The notes: a model not told the origin generated them from the sequence alone. Positions 48,475 through 57,179 are shown, counted from the stretch's first letter. The stretch is DNA of 64,000 nucleotides from Prochilodus magdalenae (GCA_024036415.1 JAMWET010001943.1:271001-335000); one strand, 5' to 3'. Numbers and translations are program-made.

Positions 48475-48559
<85 letters not shown>

Positions 48560-48710
48560 TATTATAGTGTTAAATGAATGTAAATGTCTCTCTCACCCCC
48601 TCCTATTCTCTCTTTCTTCCTCTATACAGAAAAATTATATTGCAATAGCAGCAGCCAATAGGTTTAAGAAGATAAGCAGCTCAGGGTCTCTCACCTCCAT
48701 GGGAGTCTGA
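27260..48710 (+). CDS. mylk2: Myosin light chain kinase (MYLK2-type), complete, 16 coding exons
   Basis: This Ca2+/calmodulin-dependent Ser/Thr kinase phosphorylates myosin regulatory light chain in muscle. Coding exons: 27260-27518, 30012-30097, 31064-31148, 32907-33921, 35915-36111, 37546-37605, 39680-39785, 40527-40620, 40728-40837, 41966-42107, 42205-42275, 43520-43648, 45148-45219, 46129-46209, 47631-47763, 48630-48710; total 2721 nt, 906 aa. Residues 16-32 are a heptad-like stretch, then CPMCGIC at 40-46. Exon 4 (about 144-481) is Ser/Thr/Pro-rich low complexity. Kinase motifs: GGGRFGKV 602-609, Lys624, HLDLKPEN 714-721, DFG 736-738, GTPEFLAPE 754-762, HPWL 847-850. The autoinhibitory and calmodulin-binding tail follows (KKYMARRLWKKNYIAIAAAN, then RFKKISSSG). 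Kinase and tail are closest to MYLK2; the N-terminus recalls MYLK3. The tpx2 neighbour favours mylk2. Exon 2 is the least certain because its acceptor lacks a pyrimidine tract. Confidence 0.92.
27580..28779. repeat. 54-bp minisatellite, about 22 copies, mylk2 intron 1
   Basis: The unit is about 54 bp and reads as GTGTAATGTGTTAGTGTACT, then GTAAGTAGTGTGTTGGTGTA, then CAGTAACTCAGTAA. Units differ at a few positions (G/A in 'gtg[c/t]', agtaact/agtgact), with small indels near 27955-28030. It lies about 60 bp after the first coding exon. Each unit contains several GTAAGT strings identical to a splice-donor consensus. No protein coding is meant; frames through it are an effect of the periodicity. 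Confidence 0.95.
28780..30011. other. mylk2 intron 1 remainder, no further gene
   Basis: This holds a degenerate LINE-tail fragment (acattccctctgggattaat, near 29357-29377) and a short TA run near 29287. Nothing else was recognised. Confidence 0.4.
30287..30831 (-). mobile_element. TIR element family C, copy 1 (mylk2 intron 2)
   Basis: The ends are inverted: CTCACTTGACAAAAACGGGTC on the left and GACTCATTTTTGTCTGGTGAG on the right. On the minus strand, fragments of a transposase C-terminus are visible (GRHPPNLAQL, IQKLVQSMPNPATAVIP). Copies recur at 32190-32718 and, in opposite orientation, 59560-60110. The text ctttggccacgcccaaatgc is shared among them. Non-autonomous and about 545 bp. Confidence 0.75.
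31638..32779 (+). mobile_element. Tc1-like element split by a family C insertion
   Basis: The left end TACAGTACTGTGTAAAAGTC and the right end TTTTTTGCACAGTACTA (ending 32779) are inverted copies. Between about 31760 and 32145 a broken Tc1-type transposase remnant is read on the plus strand (degenerate HTH and catalytic-region text). At 32190-32718 a complete family C element sits inside. This gives a relative age: the Tc1-like copy came first. It lies in mylk2 intron 3. Confidence 0.75.
32190..32718 (-). mobile_element. TIR element family C, copy 2 (nested)
   Basis: The sequence is closely parallel to 30287-30831: 'gggattggatttggcatggactggacaagtttctggatg', the 'ctttggccacgcccaa' block, and 'tagcgccatctgcaggagccc'. 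Its ends (TCACCAAGCCAAACATTAAC and the distal 'ggtgattgattttgttgtccgatga') are more degraded than in copy 1. Confidence 0.7.
34870..35125 (+). mobile_element. Right-end fragment of the tandem-unit TIR element
   Basis: It starts within a unit (gctaggctaaacgtac), continues through GTTAGC-type text, 'ggtaactggtcatgtgact' and the AT-rich right part, and ends GCCATTTCGAAAACAGCC. The left end and the other units are absent. It lies in mylk2 intron 4. Confidence 0.7.
35227..35742. mobile_element. MITE-like element with 'CAGTCAAAAGTTTAGACAC' ends, copy 1
   Basis: The left end TACAGTACCAGTCAAAAGTT and the right end AACTTTTGACTGGTACTTTA are inverted. The interior (actcatagaaggttcaccttatg; tattactaagcaggtttggag; tatggaggag) is shared with 44030-44513. 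The termini are of a common Tc1-derived MITE type. It lies in mylk2 intron 4. Confidence 0.75.
36492..37173. mobile_element. MITE-like element with 'TTTAAAGG' ends, mylk2 intron 5
   Basis: Inverted termini TTTAAAGGTTCAGTATGTAA and AGATTGCTCCTTTAA bound about 680 bp with no transposase. The style 'ttaaaggtncaatatgtaa' is common in fish DNA-element MITEs. A short copy of the 'GTCTGGTTCCCATCACCACC' module lies immediately before it (36458-36482). Confidence 0.55.
38080..38341 (+). mobile_element. 5'-truncated LINE 3' end, plus orientation (mylk2 intron 6)
   Basis: It ends CAATAAAAGTGATTTGATTTG and is a near-mirror of 38748-39003 on the other strand, including CAGCCTTACCATAGTGCTAT and the ATATTTATTGTCTAATGTAT segment. 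Both are 3' UTR copies of the same non-LTR retrotransposon family. Confidence 0.7.
38698..38744. repeat. (TA)n microsatellite
   Basis: A pure TA tract of about 47 bp directly abuts the 3' end of the minus-strand LINE copy at 38748. Confidence 0.95.
38748..39620 (-). mobile_element. LINE 3' fragment with the end of the reverse transcriptase ORF
   Basis: On the minus strand a frame ending at 39274 reads SRCLRKTRRVLKDSTHPSHC, then LFSQLPSGRRFRSIKPRTSR, then LRDSFFPRVIRLLNSQ. This is the conserved C-terminus of fish LINE ORF2 proteins ('LPSGRRFRSI ... DSFFPRAVRLLN'). A 3' UTR follows down to 38748, interrupted by a TA/TG microsatellite near 39055-39108. It lies immediately before the mylk2 exon at 39680. 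Confidence 0.8.
41086..41870 (-). mobile_element. Tc1/mariner-like element, family E, most complete copy
   Basis: The left end TACACTCATCATCAGAAAAG and the right end with CAACTATTCTTTTAATGATG are inverted relative to each other. On the minus strand, degraded transposase text matches the copies at 52 and 53 kb (for example 'GMDYHRTPLGTSTTP' in a shifted frame). It lies in mylk2 intron 9 and is about 95 bp from the exon at 41966. Confidence 0.7.
42421..42600 (-). mobile_element. tRNA-derived SINE, minus strand (mylk2 intron 11)
   Basis: On the minus strand it begins GTTGGTGTAGCTAAGCGGAT (A-box-like) and has GGTTCGAATCC (B box) about 60 bp on, followed by a tRNA-unrelated body and the tail GTCGCTCTGGATAAGTGTGT, CAGCTAAATGGCGTAAATG. 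The same layout is at 53903-54116. It is not a functional tRNA gene: the head lacks a complete cloverleaf and runs into the SINE body. Confidence 0.75.
42650..43500. other. mylk2 intron 11, AT-rich, no element defined
   Basis: A T-run near 42655, a (AAT)n stretch near 42780 and a dispersed-repeat fragment (attgaggtgtagacaaagtcattcagaatgg) near 43425-43460 were noted. The last matches text at 5690, 47882, 57610 and 58005. Confidence 0.45.
44030..44513. mobile_element. MITE-like element with 'CAGTCAAAAGTTTAGACAC' ends, copy 2
   Basis: The interior and right end (CTAAACTTTTGACTAATACT) match 35227-35742. The left terminal repeat is missing; the element starts at 'aactcatagaaggttctcctt'. It lies in mylk2 intron 12. 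Confidence 0.65.
45385..45870. repeat. Dispersed repeat cluster in mylk2 intron 13
   Basis: Two common fish repeats are joined: 45385-45655 (cagactgtagtccatctgtt; gcactgcagtgacactgaggtggtggtg; tccactctattagatattcctac), also seen rearranged at 55545-55960, and 45670-45870 (gggggcaatttagcatctcc; acacatgcaaactccacac), related to 13835-13930. Confidence 0.6.
46513..46587. repeat. Isolated ancestral-looking unit of the 43-bp minisatellite
   Basis: The text 'gtctcaggtggttgtaaagg ... ggtgttgctaagccattgctacagtacccca' is one copy of the unit found in the array at 46787-47532, separated from it by about 200 bp of SINE/LINE-tail-like sequence (46598-46760). Confidence 0.7.
46787..47532. repeat. 43-bp minisatellite, about 17 units, mylk2 intron 14
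   Basis: The unit is about 43 bp: AGGAGGTTGTAAAGGTGTTG, then CTAAGCCATTGCTACAGTAT, then TCT. Variants include 'ttagt[c/t]ggtcattact' units. Two units carry an insert, CCCGCTGACTGAAGTGGACG plus a few bases, at 46954-46974 and 47151-47173. The insert matches mylk2 exon sequence at 42011-42033. The array ends about 100 bp before the exon at 47631. Confidence 0.9.
47870..48310. repeat. Dispersed repeat family member in mylk2 intron 15
   Basis: Shared modules with other copies are 'caaagtcattcagggtggtttgatgtgaagtgg', 'acctacatgtgt[c/g]ttctta', and 'ctttttaagtgtgaatgattcagacgtctggttcc'. Related copies are near 5690-5900, 14760-14830, 36430-36485, 57430-57800 and 57990-58430. Confidence 0.55.
48479..48557. 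repeat. (TA)n microsatellite, about 39 repeats
   Basis: This is a pure TA tract of about 79 bp in the last mylk2 intron, about 70 bp before the acceptor of the final coding exon at 48630. Confidence 0.95.
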
Positions 48711-48890
48711 AAAAGGTGGCACTGGTAAAGATAGTATACGGCTGTACATATTATAACCATGTGGCAAATGATTGGATTCATGCCTTAAAATGTTTATCAT
48801 TTCTGTCATGTTGTTTTTTCCATGTTTCTTTTTTCTGATACTAGCTGTCCTTTACGTTGACCCTTATTCATTAAAGCCAGTCAAATCTTA
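48711..48890 (+). other. mylk2: mylk2 3' UTR (approximate)
   Basis: The stop TGA is at 48708-48710. A variant poly(A) signal ATTAAA occurs near 48869 (ttcattaaagcc). No canonical AATAAA was noted closer, so the 3' end is uncertain. Confidence 0.35.
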
Positions 48891-49972
48891 TCATAACTTA
48901 GATATATGCAAATTCCACTGACATTTTTGTTATTTATAATTTTCATCTTTGGCTAATTTTAATCTATATCATCTTTAATTCCAAAAATAAGTATAAAAAT
49001 ACTAATTCAACAATAATGTTAATCATATGGGGTCATGTCCAGTACACAGAGGTGGGTATGCATCTATTCCATATCCCCCATTAAAAAAATATTACACTGT
49101 GCTTTGGTTTATGGTACTCACTCCGTCCACAAGATAAACAATAGAACACATGGCTTATGCAGAAGCATCTGATTCACTGCAATAGTACAAATTTTAGATC
49201 TCTTTTCTTAGGTCTATTTTTTATTCTTATGTTAGGAAAATTACTACACCGTCTCATCATCTCACCCTTTTGAAAAAAAAAAAAGGATCTAGATTTTTTT
49301 ACATTTATTTCACATGTCATTCTTTCCTGTGGTTACAATTGTAACCCATTAAGAATGGTCAGTATAGGGGCACAGTGCACGCCCTGCTTCATCTCAAACT
49401 CCACAGATGAGCCCCGCCATTGGCTCACAGGCCACTGAAAGCTGTCATTTTATTGGCCCCCTACTGAAACATCTGTATTAATTAGGGCTGTTTCATGTAA
49501 ATGATATTTAAATGAGCGGCTTGTATACAGTTGCTTGATTCAGACACTGAAGCTGATTCATCATCATTGTCATCATAGGAAATTTATCATGGATCAGATT
49601 CTTACATCAAATCAAGGCTCCCTTATATGGCACATGGATGAATAAGGGCCGCTGTGTGAAATAAGGTTTTGTGTCACTGTTGGTGCAGCACTGTGGCAGG
49701 CAGTACATATGTAAATCATGTTATGTATATTAAACCCTATGTCTGTGTATGTCTGTGTATCTGGCCTGCGATGGACTGGGGGGCCTGCCCAGGGTGTTTG
49801 CTGCCTTCCGCCCTGTGAGCACTGGGAAAGGCTCCAGCACCAACAACCCACCTAGTACTGTAACGCATTATCAGTACAGCAGCCCTGTGTTCAAACAGCA
49901 TTTAGAGATACCTCCGCTTAGCAGGAAGTGAGAAGAGGAACTTAAGAGCAAAAGATTCATCACATTAACACG
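48891..49972. other. Intergenic; no gene, one repeat fragment
   Basis: The text 'tgcgatggactggggggcctgcccagggtg' at 49767-49797, with gggaaaggctccagcacc at 49822, is a common fish repeat motif. The block near 49370-49480 (ccccgccattggctc; tcattttattggcc) has two CCAAT-type pentamers but no attached gene was found. Confidence 0.4.
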
Positions 49973-51114
49973 GGCTGTATTTGAAATGGCATACTACTGC
50001 ATACTACTCGGATACCAAGTCTGCCTAAAAGTAGTATGTAGTATGTAGTTTTGCGACCAAACTGTAAATCTGTGGTGCACTGGAGATACCCGGATGATGT
50101 TCTACTCCAGACAGAGTTTGTAGTATACAGGTGGAGCTATCTTCATGGTGTTTTACATCCCATCATGCACTGCGGCCTCACCGGCTCTCAGCCTGCTTCA
50201 GCCAGAGAAGATGGCGGCGGGTAACACTGGGGAGCTAAACACCACCTCAGAATGCAAATGTGGGTGTAGTGATTGTAGTGAGGTGTGTTTTCATCAGAAT
50301 GAGCCTCAGAAAGTTAAATATACAGGTCTGAAGATTAATAAAAGATGAACTCGCTTTAGAGGATCAGTTTTAGAGTGAAATAGCCGAGGGGAGCTAACAG
50401 CTAGGCTAACCGTATTTCAGGTGAACTGAGCAGCGTTAGCAGCAGCTAGCTCTAAACAGTGGATACAGTAATAACAGCTCTGAGGTAAATGTGGGTGTAG
50501 TGATTGTAGTGGGGTATGTTTTCATCAGAATGAGCTTCAGAAAGTTAAATATACAGGTCTGAAGATTAATAAAAGATGAACTCCCTTTAGAGGATCAGTT
50601 TTAGAGTGAAATACCCGAGGGGAGCTAACAGCTAGGCTAACCATTTCACCGTATTTCAGCTGAACTGAGCAGCGTTAGCAGCAGCTAGCTCTAAACAGTG
50701 GATACAGTAATAACAGCTCTGAGGTAAATGTGGGTGTAGTGATTATAGTGAGGTATATTTTCATCAGAATGAGCTTCAGAAAGTTAAATATGCAGGTCTG
50801 AAGATTAATAAAAGATTAACTCCCTTTAGAGGATCAGTTTTAGAGTGAAATACCCGAGGGGAGCTAACAGCTAGGCTAACCATTTCACCGTACACTGAGC
50901 AGTGTTAGCAGCAGCTAGCTCTAAACAGTGAATGCAGTAATAACTGAGGGGAATGTGAGGTAACTGGTCATGTGACTGTATTAGTATACTACACTGTAGG
51001 TCAGAACTTGTTACTGTACTGCACACTACACACCGGGGACAGTATACAGGATACAGTACATACTACTGTAGTATATAGTGTGCAGTATAGTAGTGTGCAA
51101 TTTTGAATACAACC
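49973..51114 (+). mobile_element. TIR element with internal tandem units, copy B
   Basis: The left end GGCTGTATTTGAAATGGC and a degenerate right end (gcaattttgaatacaacc, ending 51114) frame three internal units beginning near 50254, 50487 and 50728, with spacing of 233 and 241 bp. A segment before the first unit reads ATGGCGGCGGGTAACACTGG; from that ATG (50211) an open stretch of 45 codons runs into the first unit. No transposase is present. Copy A is at 24851-25935. Confidence 0.75.
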
Positions 51115-51960
51115 AATGTGATTATGTTTAGGCTGGTGGAAGTGATGTCATGTGTTTTGTTTAGGATTAAATTCATTGTGTCTTATACAGATGCAAATGT
51201 GGTTAATTGTCACTTCATTAGGTACACCTTCTTGTATCTATAGTCACTGTCCACTTTATCAGCTCCATTGGCCATACAGGAGCACTGTGTAGTTCTACAG
51301 TTACAGACAGTAGTACATCTGGTTCTCTGCATGAACCAGGGAAGATAAGGGGAAGAACTTCTACCTTTACTGGAGGAATATTTTATCTCTACTTTAGTTT
51401 AGCTACATGGTTTGTGGACTTTGTCTGGTCATGGTTTGTGGACCACTGTCTCAACGTCTACAATGGGTTTTCAGATGTCTGGTTACTCACCACAACTATA
51501 GTCAGCTCTGACAGTGCATTTCACATCAAACCACTTTGGCTTACTATGTTTGCATCTTATTGATGTAATTATGAAGAAATTCAAAAAATAAATAGAATTC
51601 TAATTTAACACAATGATCTCTTTGACAACCTACTCCTATTTTAAAGGGCCAGTATCATGAAAAAATTGAAATATCCTCACTTTTGTAAATAAAAGAGTTT
51701 TACGTGGTATATAAACACTGTCAAACGTATGACTCACTCTCTGTAGGAGCAAAAACAACCTTTTAAAATTATTTAATTCACTGCTTTTGTGATGCCATTT
51801 ACTAATATCCACACCAGCAATGTTTCACCCTGGACTGCTTCTTGATTGTGGCACATCCAGTTTAAGCCTGTTTAATTCTAACTGGTAAAGAGGGGCCCGA
51901 AAGTAGGCACGCGTTATAAAGGGAAAACTTAGAACACAAGACAAATGTAGGACCTGTGCC
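51115..51960. repeat. Dispersed repeat fragments, no gene
   Basis: At 51220-51340 the text 'attaggtacaccttcttgtatc ... agttctacagttacagacag' matches pieces at 40290-40345, 45395-45450 and 55900-55960. 'ttttcagatgtctggttactcacc' at 51470-51493 belongs to the 'GTCTGGTTCCC' family. Confidence 0.5.
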
Positions 51961-51967
51961 CTTTAAG

Positions 51968-52200
51968 TCAAGTACAGTTTATTTATACAGCACCTTTTAC
52001 AACAGATGTTATCACAAAGCAGCTTTACAGAGAATCCGGGTCCGAGCCTCCAGTGAGCAAGACAAGAGAGACAGTAACCAGGAAAAACTCCATTAGAGCA
52101 AGAGGAAGAAACCTTGAGAGGAACCAAGAGGGGAACCCACCCTCCTCTGGTCCACACCAGATAGCAAGACAAGCACAAAAGCCGTTTAAGGAATAGCTCC
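51968..52200. repeat. Dispersed fish repeat ('TACAACAGATGTTATCACAAAG' type)
   Basis: It opens with TTTATTTATACAGCACCTTT and 'acaacagatgttatcacaaagcagc', then 'ccagtgagcaagac', 'gaagaaaccttgagaggaacc' and 'aggggaacccaccctcctctggtcc'. It is related to 5945-6190. Confidence 0.7.
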
Positions 52201-52610
52201 ATCTCAATTAACCAACAGAAATGAAACTTGGTGGGTAGGTTAGACATTGTGAGACATGCTTGTAGAGGCACCATGCTCACTTCACTCCAGACGGCCTGGT
52301 GTCACTACACCTGTACCACTATCACGTAACGTGCAGGAACTGTGTGAGAATATTAAAGCTGCATGGGATGGATTATCACAGGACACCATTAGGAATATCT
52401 ACATGCCGAGACGTCTAGTGTGTTGGCAGCCTGAAACCATACTGAGAGAGACTACTTCTGTATGTGTAGCTCAATATTTCAGTCTAATGTATCACCATTT
52501 ATTGAACCTGGTACCTTTATCTTCCTTTCCAACAGCCCTAAAGTCCCACACTTCTTTCTGGGTGCAACTATTCTTTTAATGGTTGATGATGAGTGTACAA
52601 GGGTAATACT
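52200..52610 (+). mobile_element. 3' part of family E Tc1/mariner-like element
   Basis: The plus-strand frame keeps the transposase C-terminus (ELCENIKAAWDGLSQDTIRN), comparable with the 'AWxxIPxETIxxL ... SMPRR' end of Tc1 transposases. The right end (CTATTCTTTTAATGGTTGAT, then GATGAGTGTA) is the inverted form of the left end of the copy at 41086. Confidence 0.75.
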
Positions 52611-53265
52611 TTACAGTTCCTTGCAATATTGAATGAAGAAAAACCAATAACTGTGTTCTATGGGAGTACCAGTGAGAAACAGACCTGATTCTGAATGGAA
52701 CTGTTACCAGTTAAAACAATGACGACTGCAAGTCACATTACTGCTGGTAAAAGTCCACAGTGATGACCTAATATAATAATAATAGACTTCCTTTCACAAC
52801 AGTAGTCAAAGCAAGGCTCTACTCTCTATGACCATGGCGTGGCACTATTTCATATAATAATACACACTACAATAAGACACAAATACTTTAAAGTTATTTT
52901 AGTTAAGTGTCAAAAACCATTACCCAAAAGTAAACCTTACTTCTGCACCTATATACGTATAATTACTGTTATATAGCCCATCCCCTAATAAAACCTGCTT
53001 ATCAAGCCATAAAGACCTGCCAAACCCCATAGCCTTTGCTGCAGAGTTATAATGAGCTTCATTATAGCCCTCAATAACCACGTAATCCGGTTAATTTTAT
53101 GACCATATATACAACCCAGCATCAACACTTTGTTACTGCTGACGTTGAACTGTGCCATGTGATGTAGTTTTGGTCATCGGTGCCGAATAAAGTTCACAGG
53201 CAAACTCATGTGCTTCTCTTGGAAGCTGTAGTTATGATTTGTGTGAAAGTCCAAGTCCATTATGT
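52611..53265. other. Intergenic, nothing recognised
   Basis: AT-rich DNA with no coding, tandem or terminal-repeat structure that I could define. Confidence 0.4.
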
Positions 53266-53269
53266 CCCC

Positions 53270-53860
53270 ATTTTGTATTTGTATGATATACAAAAAGGGT
53301 TTGACATTGTGAGACATGCAAATGATTCAAATTTCACACTTGGCCTTGTCACTGAACCTGAGTGAGCCAACAGCCACGATTGTGGACATTCAGCGAGCAG
53401 TGATGCCCTGCATATAGACCGTTATGACGACGACTGCCCTTAACACCATAGCAATGTCACCAAAGACTGCAATGGTGTCGTGCCAGACTGTCATGGAGGG
53501 ACATTCAGTGACGAGTCCCGCTTTTGTCTTGGTGCAGACGACCAACGAACCCATGTGTAACCTCCACCCCTACCGCACCATCTGCAGGAACTGTGTGAGG
53601 ATATTCAAGCCACATGGGATGGATTATCACAGGACACCATTAGGAACCTCTACAACTCCAAGCTGAGACGTCTGGCATGTTGTATTAGCAAACATGGTGG
53701 TCCAACATCATACTGACAGACAGACTTCTGTATGTGTAGCTTAATAAATATTACCCATATCAGTTTAAATCTAGCAGCATATATTGTTCCTGGTAGCCTT
53801 TATCCTATTTCTGAGTGCAACTATGCTTCTGATGATTAGCGTATTATAAATGCATACATT
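53270..53860 (+). mobile_element. Degraded family E transposase remnant
   Basis: The plus strand keeps the Tc1/mariner catalytic-region motif DESRFCLGADDQRTHV (near 53508-53560) and the C-terminal text (TWDGLSQDTIRNLYNS, HGGPTSY then stop near 53692-53715), in different frames. Several frameshifts make it inactive. Confidence 0.75.
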
Positions 53861-53902
53861 AGGTGTGTGATCTTTCACAGTGTCTGTGTCATGTACTGAC
53901 AC

Positions 53903-54116
53903 GTGGTTGGTGTGGCTCAGTGGTTAACACCTCTACACACCAAGTAGCTGCCACCCCATGTGGGAGACAGGAGTTTGAATCCCAGTCTAGGTAGGAAATG
54001 CTGAGCTACATCAATAAGAGTCCATAGGCAAGACTCCTAACACTGCACCGGCCTACCTGTAATACGAACAGCCTTGTAAGTCGCTCTGGATAGAACGTCA
54101 GCTGCCGTAAATGTAA
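53903..54116 (+). mobile_element. tRNA-derived SINE, plus strand
   Basis: The A-box region GTTGGTGTGGCTCAGTGGTT and the B box AGTTTGAATCC lie about 55 bp apart. The body contains 'gctacatcaataagagtcc' and 'cctacctgtaatacgaacag', and the tail is AAGTCGCTCTGGATAGAACG followed by TCAGCTGCCGTAAATGTAAT. It is the same family as 42421-42600. Confidence 0.8.
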
Positions 54117-56040
54117 TGTGCTGACTTACAGTAAATGGCTGTGTTAAATCTGTGTGAGTCATGCATTTCCAGAACCCTCATCTGCAATCCCTTTCAAAAA
54201 CTTCTCCCACCAGTCCTTCCTCAGTACTCTATTTCTAAGTAAAGAGATTTATATTTAAGGATTGTCACCCCTTAACCCACATCAGACAGGATTTGCCTCC
54301 GACTTTTCCAGAAATGTTTGCTTCATTAGTTTCTTATTGGAGTAGCCAGCATCAAGCATCTCTGTTTTGGGACCCAGATGGTGGAATGGACCTCCACTGG
54401 CTGCCCAAACAGCAGACAAACACAAACTGAAGACGCTTCACTCTTAGTGAAGCCTTTAAGTGAGCAAGTGGAGGAACGCTACTGAGATACGCTACTGTCC
54501 CTAACCTTCTCTTACCTTCATCTTCTACAAGGTGGACCAGCAAGGTAGGAGTGTCTAATAGAATGGACAGTGAGTGGACACGTTAGCAAGGCTAATATAC
54601 TTAACAGTCAACTAGCATTATACAAACTGTGCACCACAACATATAAACTACAGTCTGTAACTGTAGAACAACATGGTTCTCAAATTTGGTAAGTGAGCTG
54701 ATAAATAGACAATGAGTGCAGACACAAGGAAGTGGTTTAATGAAGTTTCCTGTAAGAGTAATACAGGGAGCCAATCAGAACAGTGCTTATATGTATCGTC
54801 GCTGTCCAAAGGAGAACAAGTATCTCCGAAATAACAGCTTTACAGGAGAGGGCAAAAGCCTCATTTAATTATAATGTAAGTCTATGGAACCAGACGTCTT
54901 TCCAAGCAGTTTTGGGTCATTTCTGTTGGTCTATTCACGAGGAAATTCCCACACAGTGTAAGCAGCAGCTGCTGTGTCCAAATGATGCAGAAAAGTACAA
55001 AGCGAGAAAAAATGGAGATATGTGACGATATGCAAGGCACCAACAAAACAAAACACAGAGATTAGAAAATGGTTATGTTAAACTGATATATGTGTTTGAG
55101 ACATAACCCCTTTCAGGTGGACTTCAGGGGACATAATGATATACACAAAAACATGTAGGATATGTTCTGTTTAATAAGCAGCGTCAGGAAAGCGGTGTAC
55201 AGCACAAACAAACAAGACAACTACAGGCACTGACACAACCCAGCTGTAGTCCTGTCAATCAGCAGTGCAGTCCCAGGTCCACCGGAGTCATTAGTCATTG
55301 TAGTGATACTGATTCTTTGTGAGCTGCGTCATATGGGAAGAGGAAGGAATCACGAAACTGTTCAGCTCAGGTGATCAGGAGAGTTGGAGGGTGGGGGAGG
55401 ACAGCTTTTGTCATGATCTATAGCCTACATTATTATTTAACCGTATAATATATAAGCATATATTTTATACATACATCCATATTAAACACACATATACAAC
55501 TATATCCAGTATATCTATCTCAACAAGTCAGTCACATCACATCAGTGGATCATTCCCAGCACTGCAGTGACACTGATCCCTGTGTCCACACACTGTCCAG
55601 TCTATTAGACACTCCTACCTTGCTGGTCCAGCTTGTAGATGTACAGTCAGAGACGATAGCTCATCCTCTAGCCCTTCATCTGTGCTTTCAGGACGCTGCC
55701 CACAGGCTGGAGAGTTTAGGTTGATGGACGATTCTCAGTCCAGCATGGACAGCTAAGGTGCCCAGCAGCCTTGCTGTGTCTGATCTGATCAAGATGTCTG
55801 ATCCACCACCCACATATCACTTGCTCTGTGGTGGTCCTGTGAGGGTCCTGACCATTGGAGAACAGGATAACAAAGTATGTAGAGAAACACATCTGTAGTC
55901 TCTAACTGTAGAACTACAAGGTGCTCCTATATGATCAATGGAGTGAGCATTGTATGTACAAGGAGGTGAAGTTATAATGTTACGGCTGATCGGTGCATAT
56001 GGAGCAAACAGTGGGATGACGTCATGGTCACATGAAAATG
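54117..56040. repeat. Repeat-rich intergenic DNA between mylk2 and cd63
   Basis: Fragments are seen at 54530-54720 (tagtctgtaactgtagaac text), at 54850-55075 (accagacgtctttccaagcag; related in reverse to 63270-63375), and at 55545-55960 (ccagcactgcagtgacactga ... tgctctgtggtggtcctgtg; a rearranged copy of the 45385 family). No gene was recognised. Confidence 0.5.
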
Positions 56041-56056
56041 ACTAGTCGTGTTAGAT

Positions 56057-56087
56057 TGTGTGTGTGTGTGCGCGCGCGTGTGTGTAC
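56057..56087. repeat. GT/GC alternating tract upstream of cd63
   Basis: A continuous alternating purine-pyrimidine run, (TG)n then (CG)4 then (TG)n, covers about 30 bp, roughly 100 bp before the likely start of cd63 exon 1. Such tracts can adopt Z-DNA in vitro (general knowledge). Confidence 0.85.
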
Positions 56088-56139
56088 TGAGGGTGGAGTG
56101 CGGCTCTTAGACTAGAAGGAGGGACCGAAAGTTTAAGAC

Positions 56140-56248
56140 AGTGCGTGATAAAGTGTTTCAGCTGTCGACTGGCGTCGTGAGGATCTCTGGCCCGAATATC
56201 TACAGTCTGTTTTCCGTTTCTTCAGCTCTTTAAATCGACATAAACAAG
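56140..56248 (+). other. cd63: cd63 non-coding exon 1 (start approximate)
   Basis: The donor AAACAAG then GTAAGTAACG at 56249 is a full consensus. There is no ATG in use here. The following 600 bp are rich in CpG compared with their surroundings, as for a promoter-linked CpG region. The pairing with the coding exon at 60529 is inferred from gene structure (CD63 genes have a non-coding first exon). The 5' boundary is a guess. Confidence 0.5.
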
Positions 56249-57179
56249 GTAAGTAACGTACGTTACGCAAACAAGTCTTACGTTACCTGCGTAAACCGTT
56301 GGGTAACGCGCTGTGGCAGTTAGTTACCGTTAGCGATAACTTGTTGGAATAATAAACCGTCTCCAGCACGGAAAGGCGCCTAATGTGTACTCACGGTGAT
56401 ACAGTTTCCCACAAACAAGTCTTACACCATCCTAAAATAACATTTGGGTTAGCAATTACTTCAATTTACTCGGAGCAGTTACGGGAAATTCACGGGGCTG
56501 CGACTCCGCTGCCGTAGCTAATTTGGTTATGTGAGGTGAATGCTGGCTTTGTTTATGTCTGTGGGGGACAGAGTTGGGAAGCTAAGCTAACCCTAGCTAA
56601 ACATACGAAAGAGGTTTGGTTTTATTTCTTTGCCACCGAAATCAGATAATAAACCAGCGACCCGTCGTCGACAGCTGCTGGTGAGCTCATTTTTTGGTCA
56701 GCGTTTACGAGATACAGCACGGTGAGTCACCCAGGTCTGTTTTGAGTGTCTGTGATGGGGGCGAGCGGGGGATTCACAGATGAGCCTTCACCACCAGCCG
56801 CCCCTTTCTGAACATCGTCTCCCTGCGTACAGCGTGGGAGCGCCAGTGTTAGTACAAGATGGCTGCAGCCTGATTTAAACCATCACTTAAAGTCCTTTCT
56901 CCGCTCTCGCAGAGCTTCTGGACGGCAGTTGGGAAAAAAGGGGTTCGTGTTGTGTAATGACTGTAACTGTGGCACATATGGTTTCGATTATTCAATGAGA
57001 AAAATGTTTGGTAAATACAACTAGAGGGGGGAAAACCTGTTGAACGGACGTGGAGCTTCTTAGGGGTCTGTAGGCATATCCGTTAAAGCCTGTCAGGCTG
57101 TTCTCTGTTTGTTTTTTAGGGATCTAAAAATATTGGGCCTAAAAATAAAAAGCTAAAGCCTGACATTTTGAGGTGTGAG

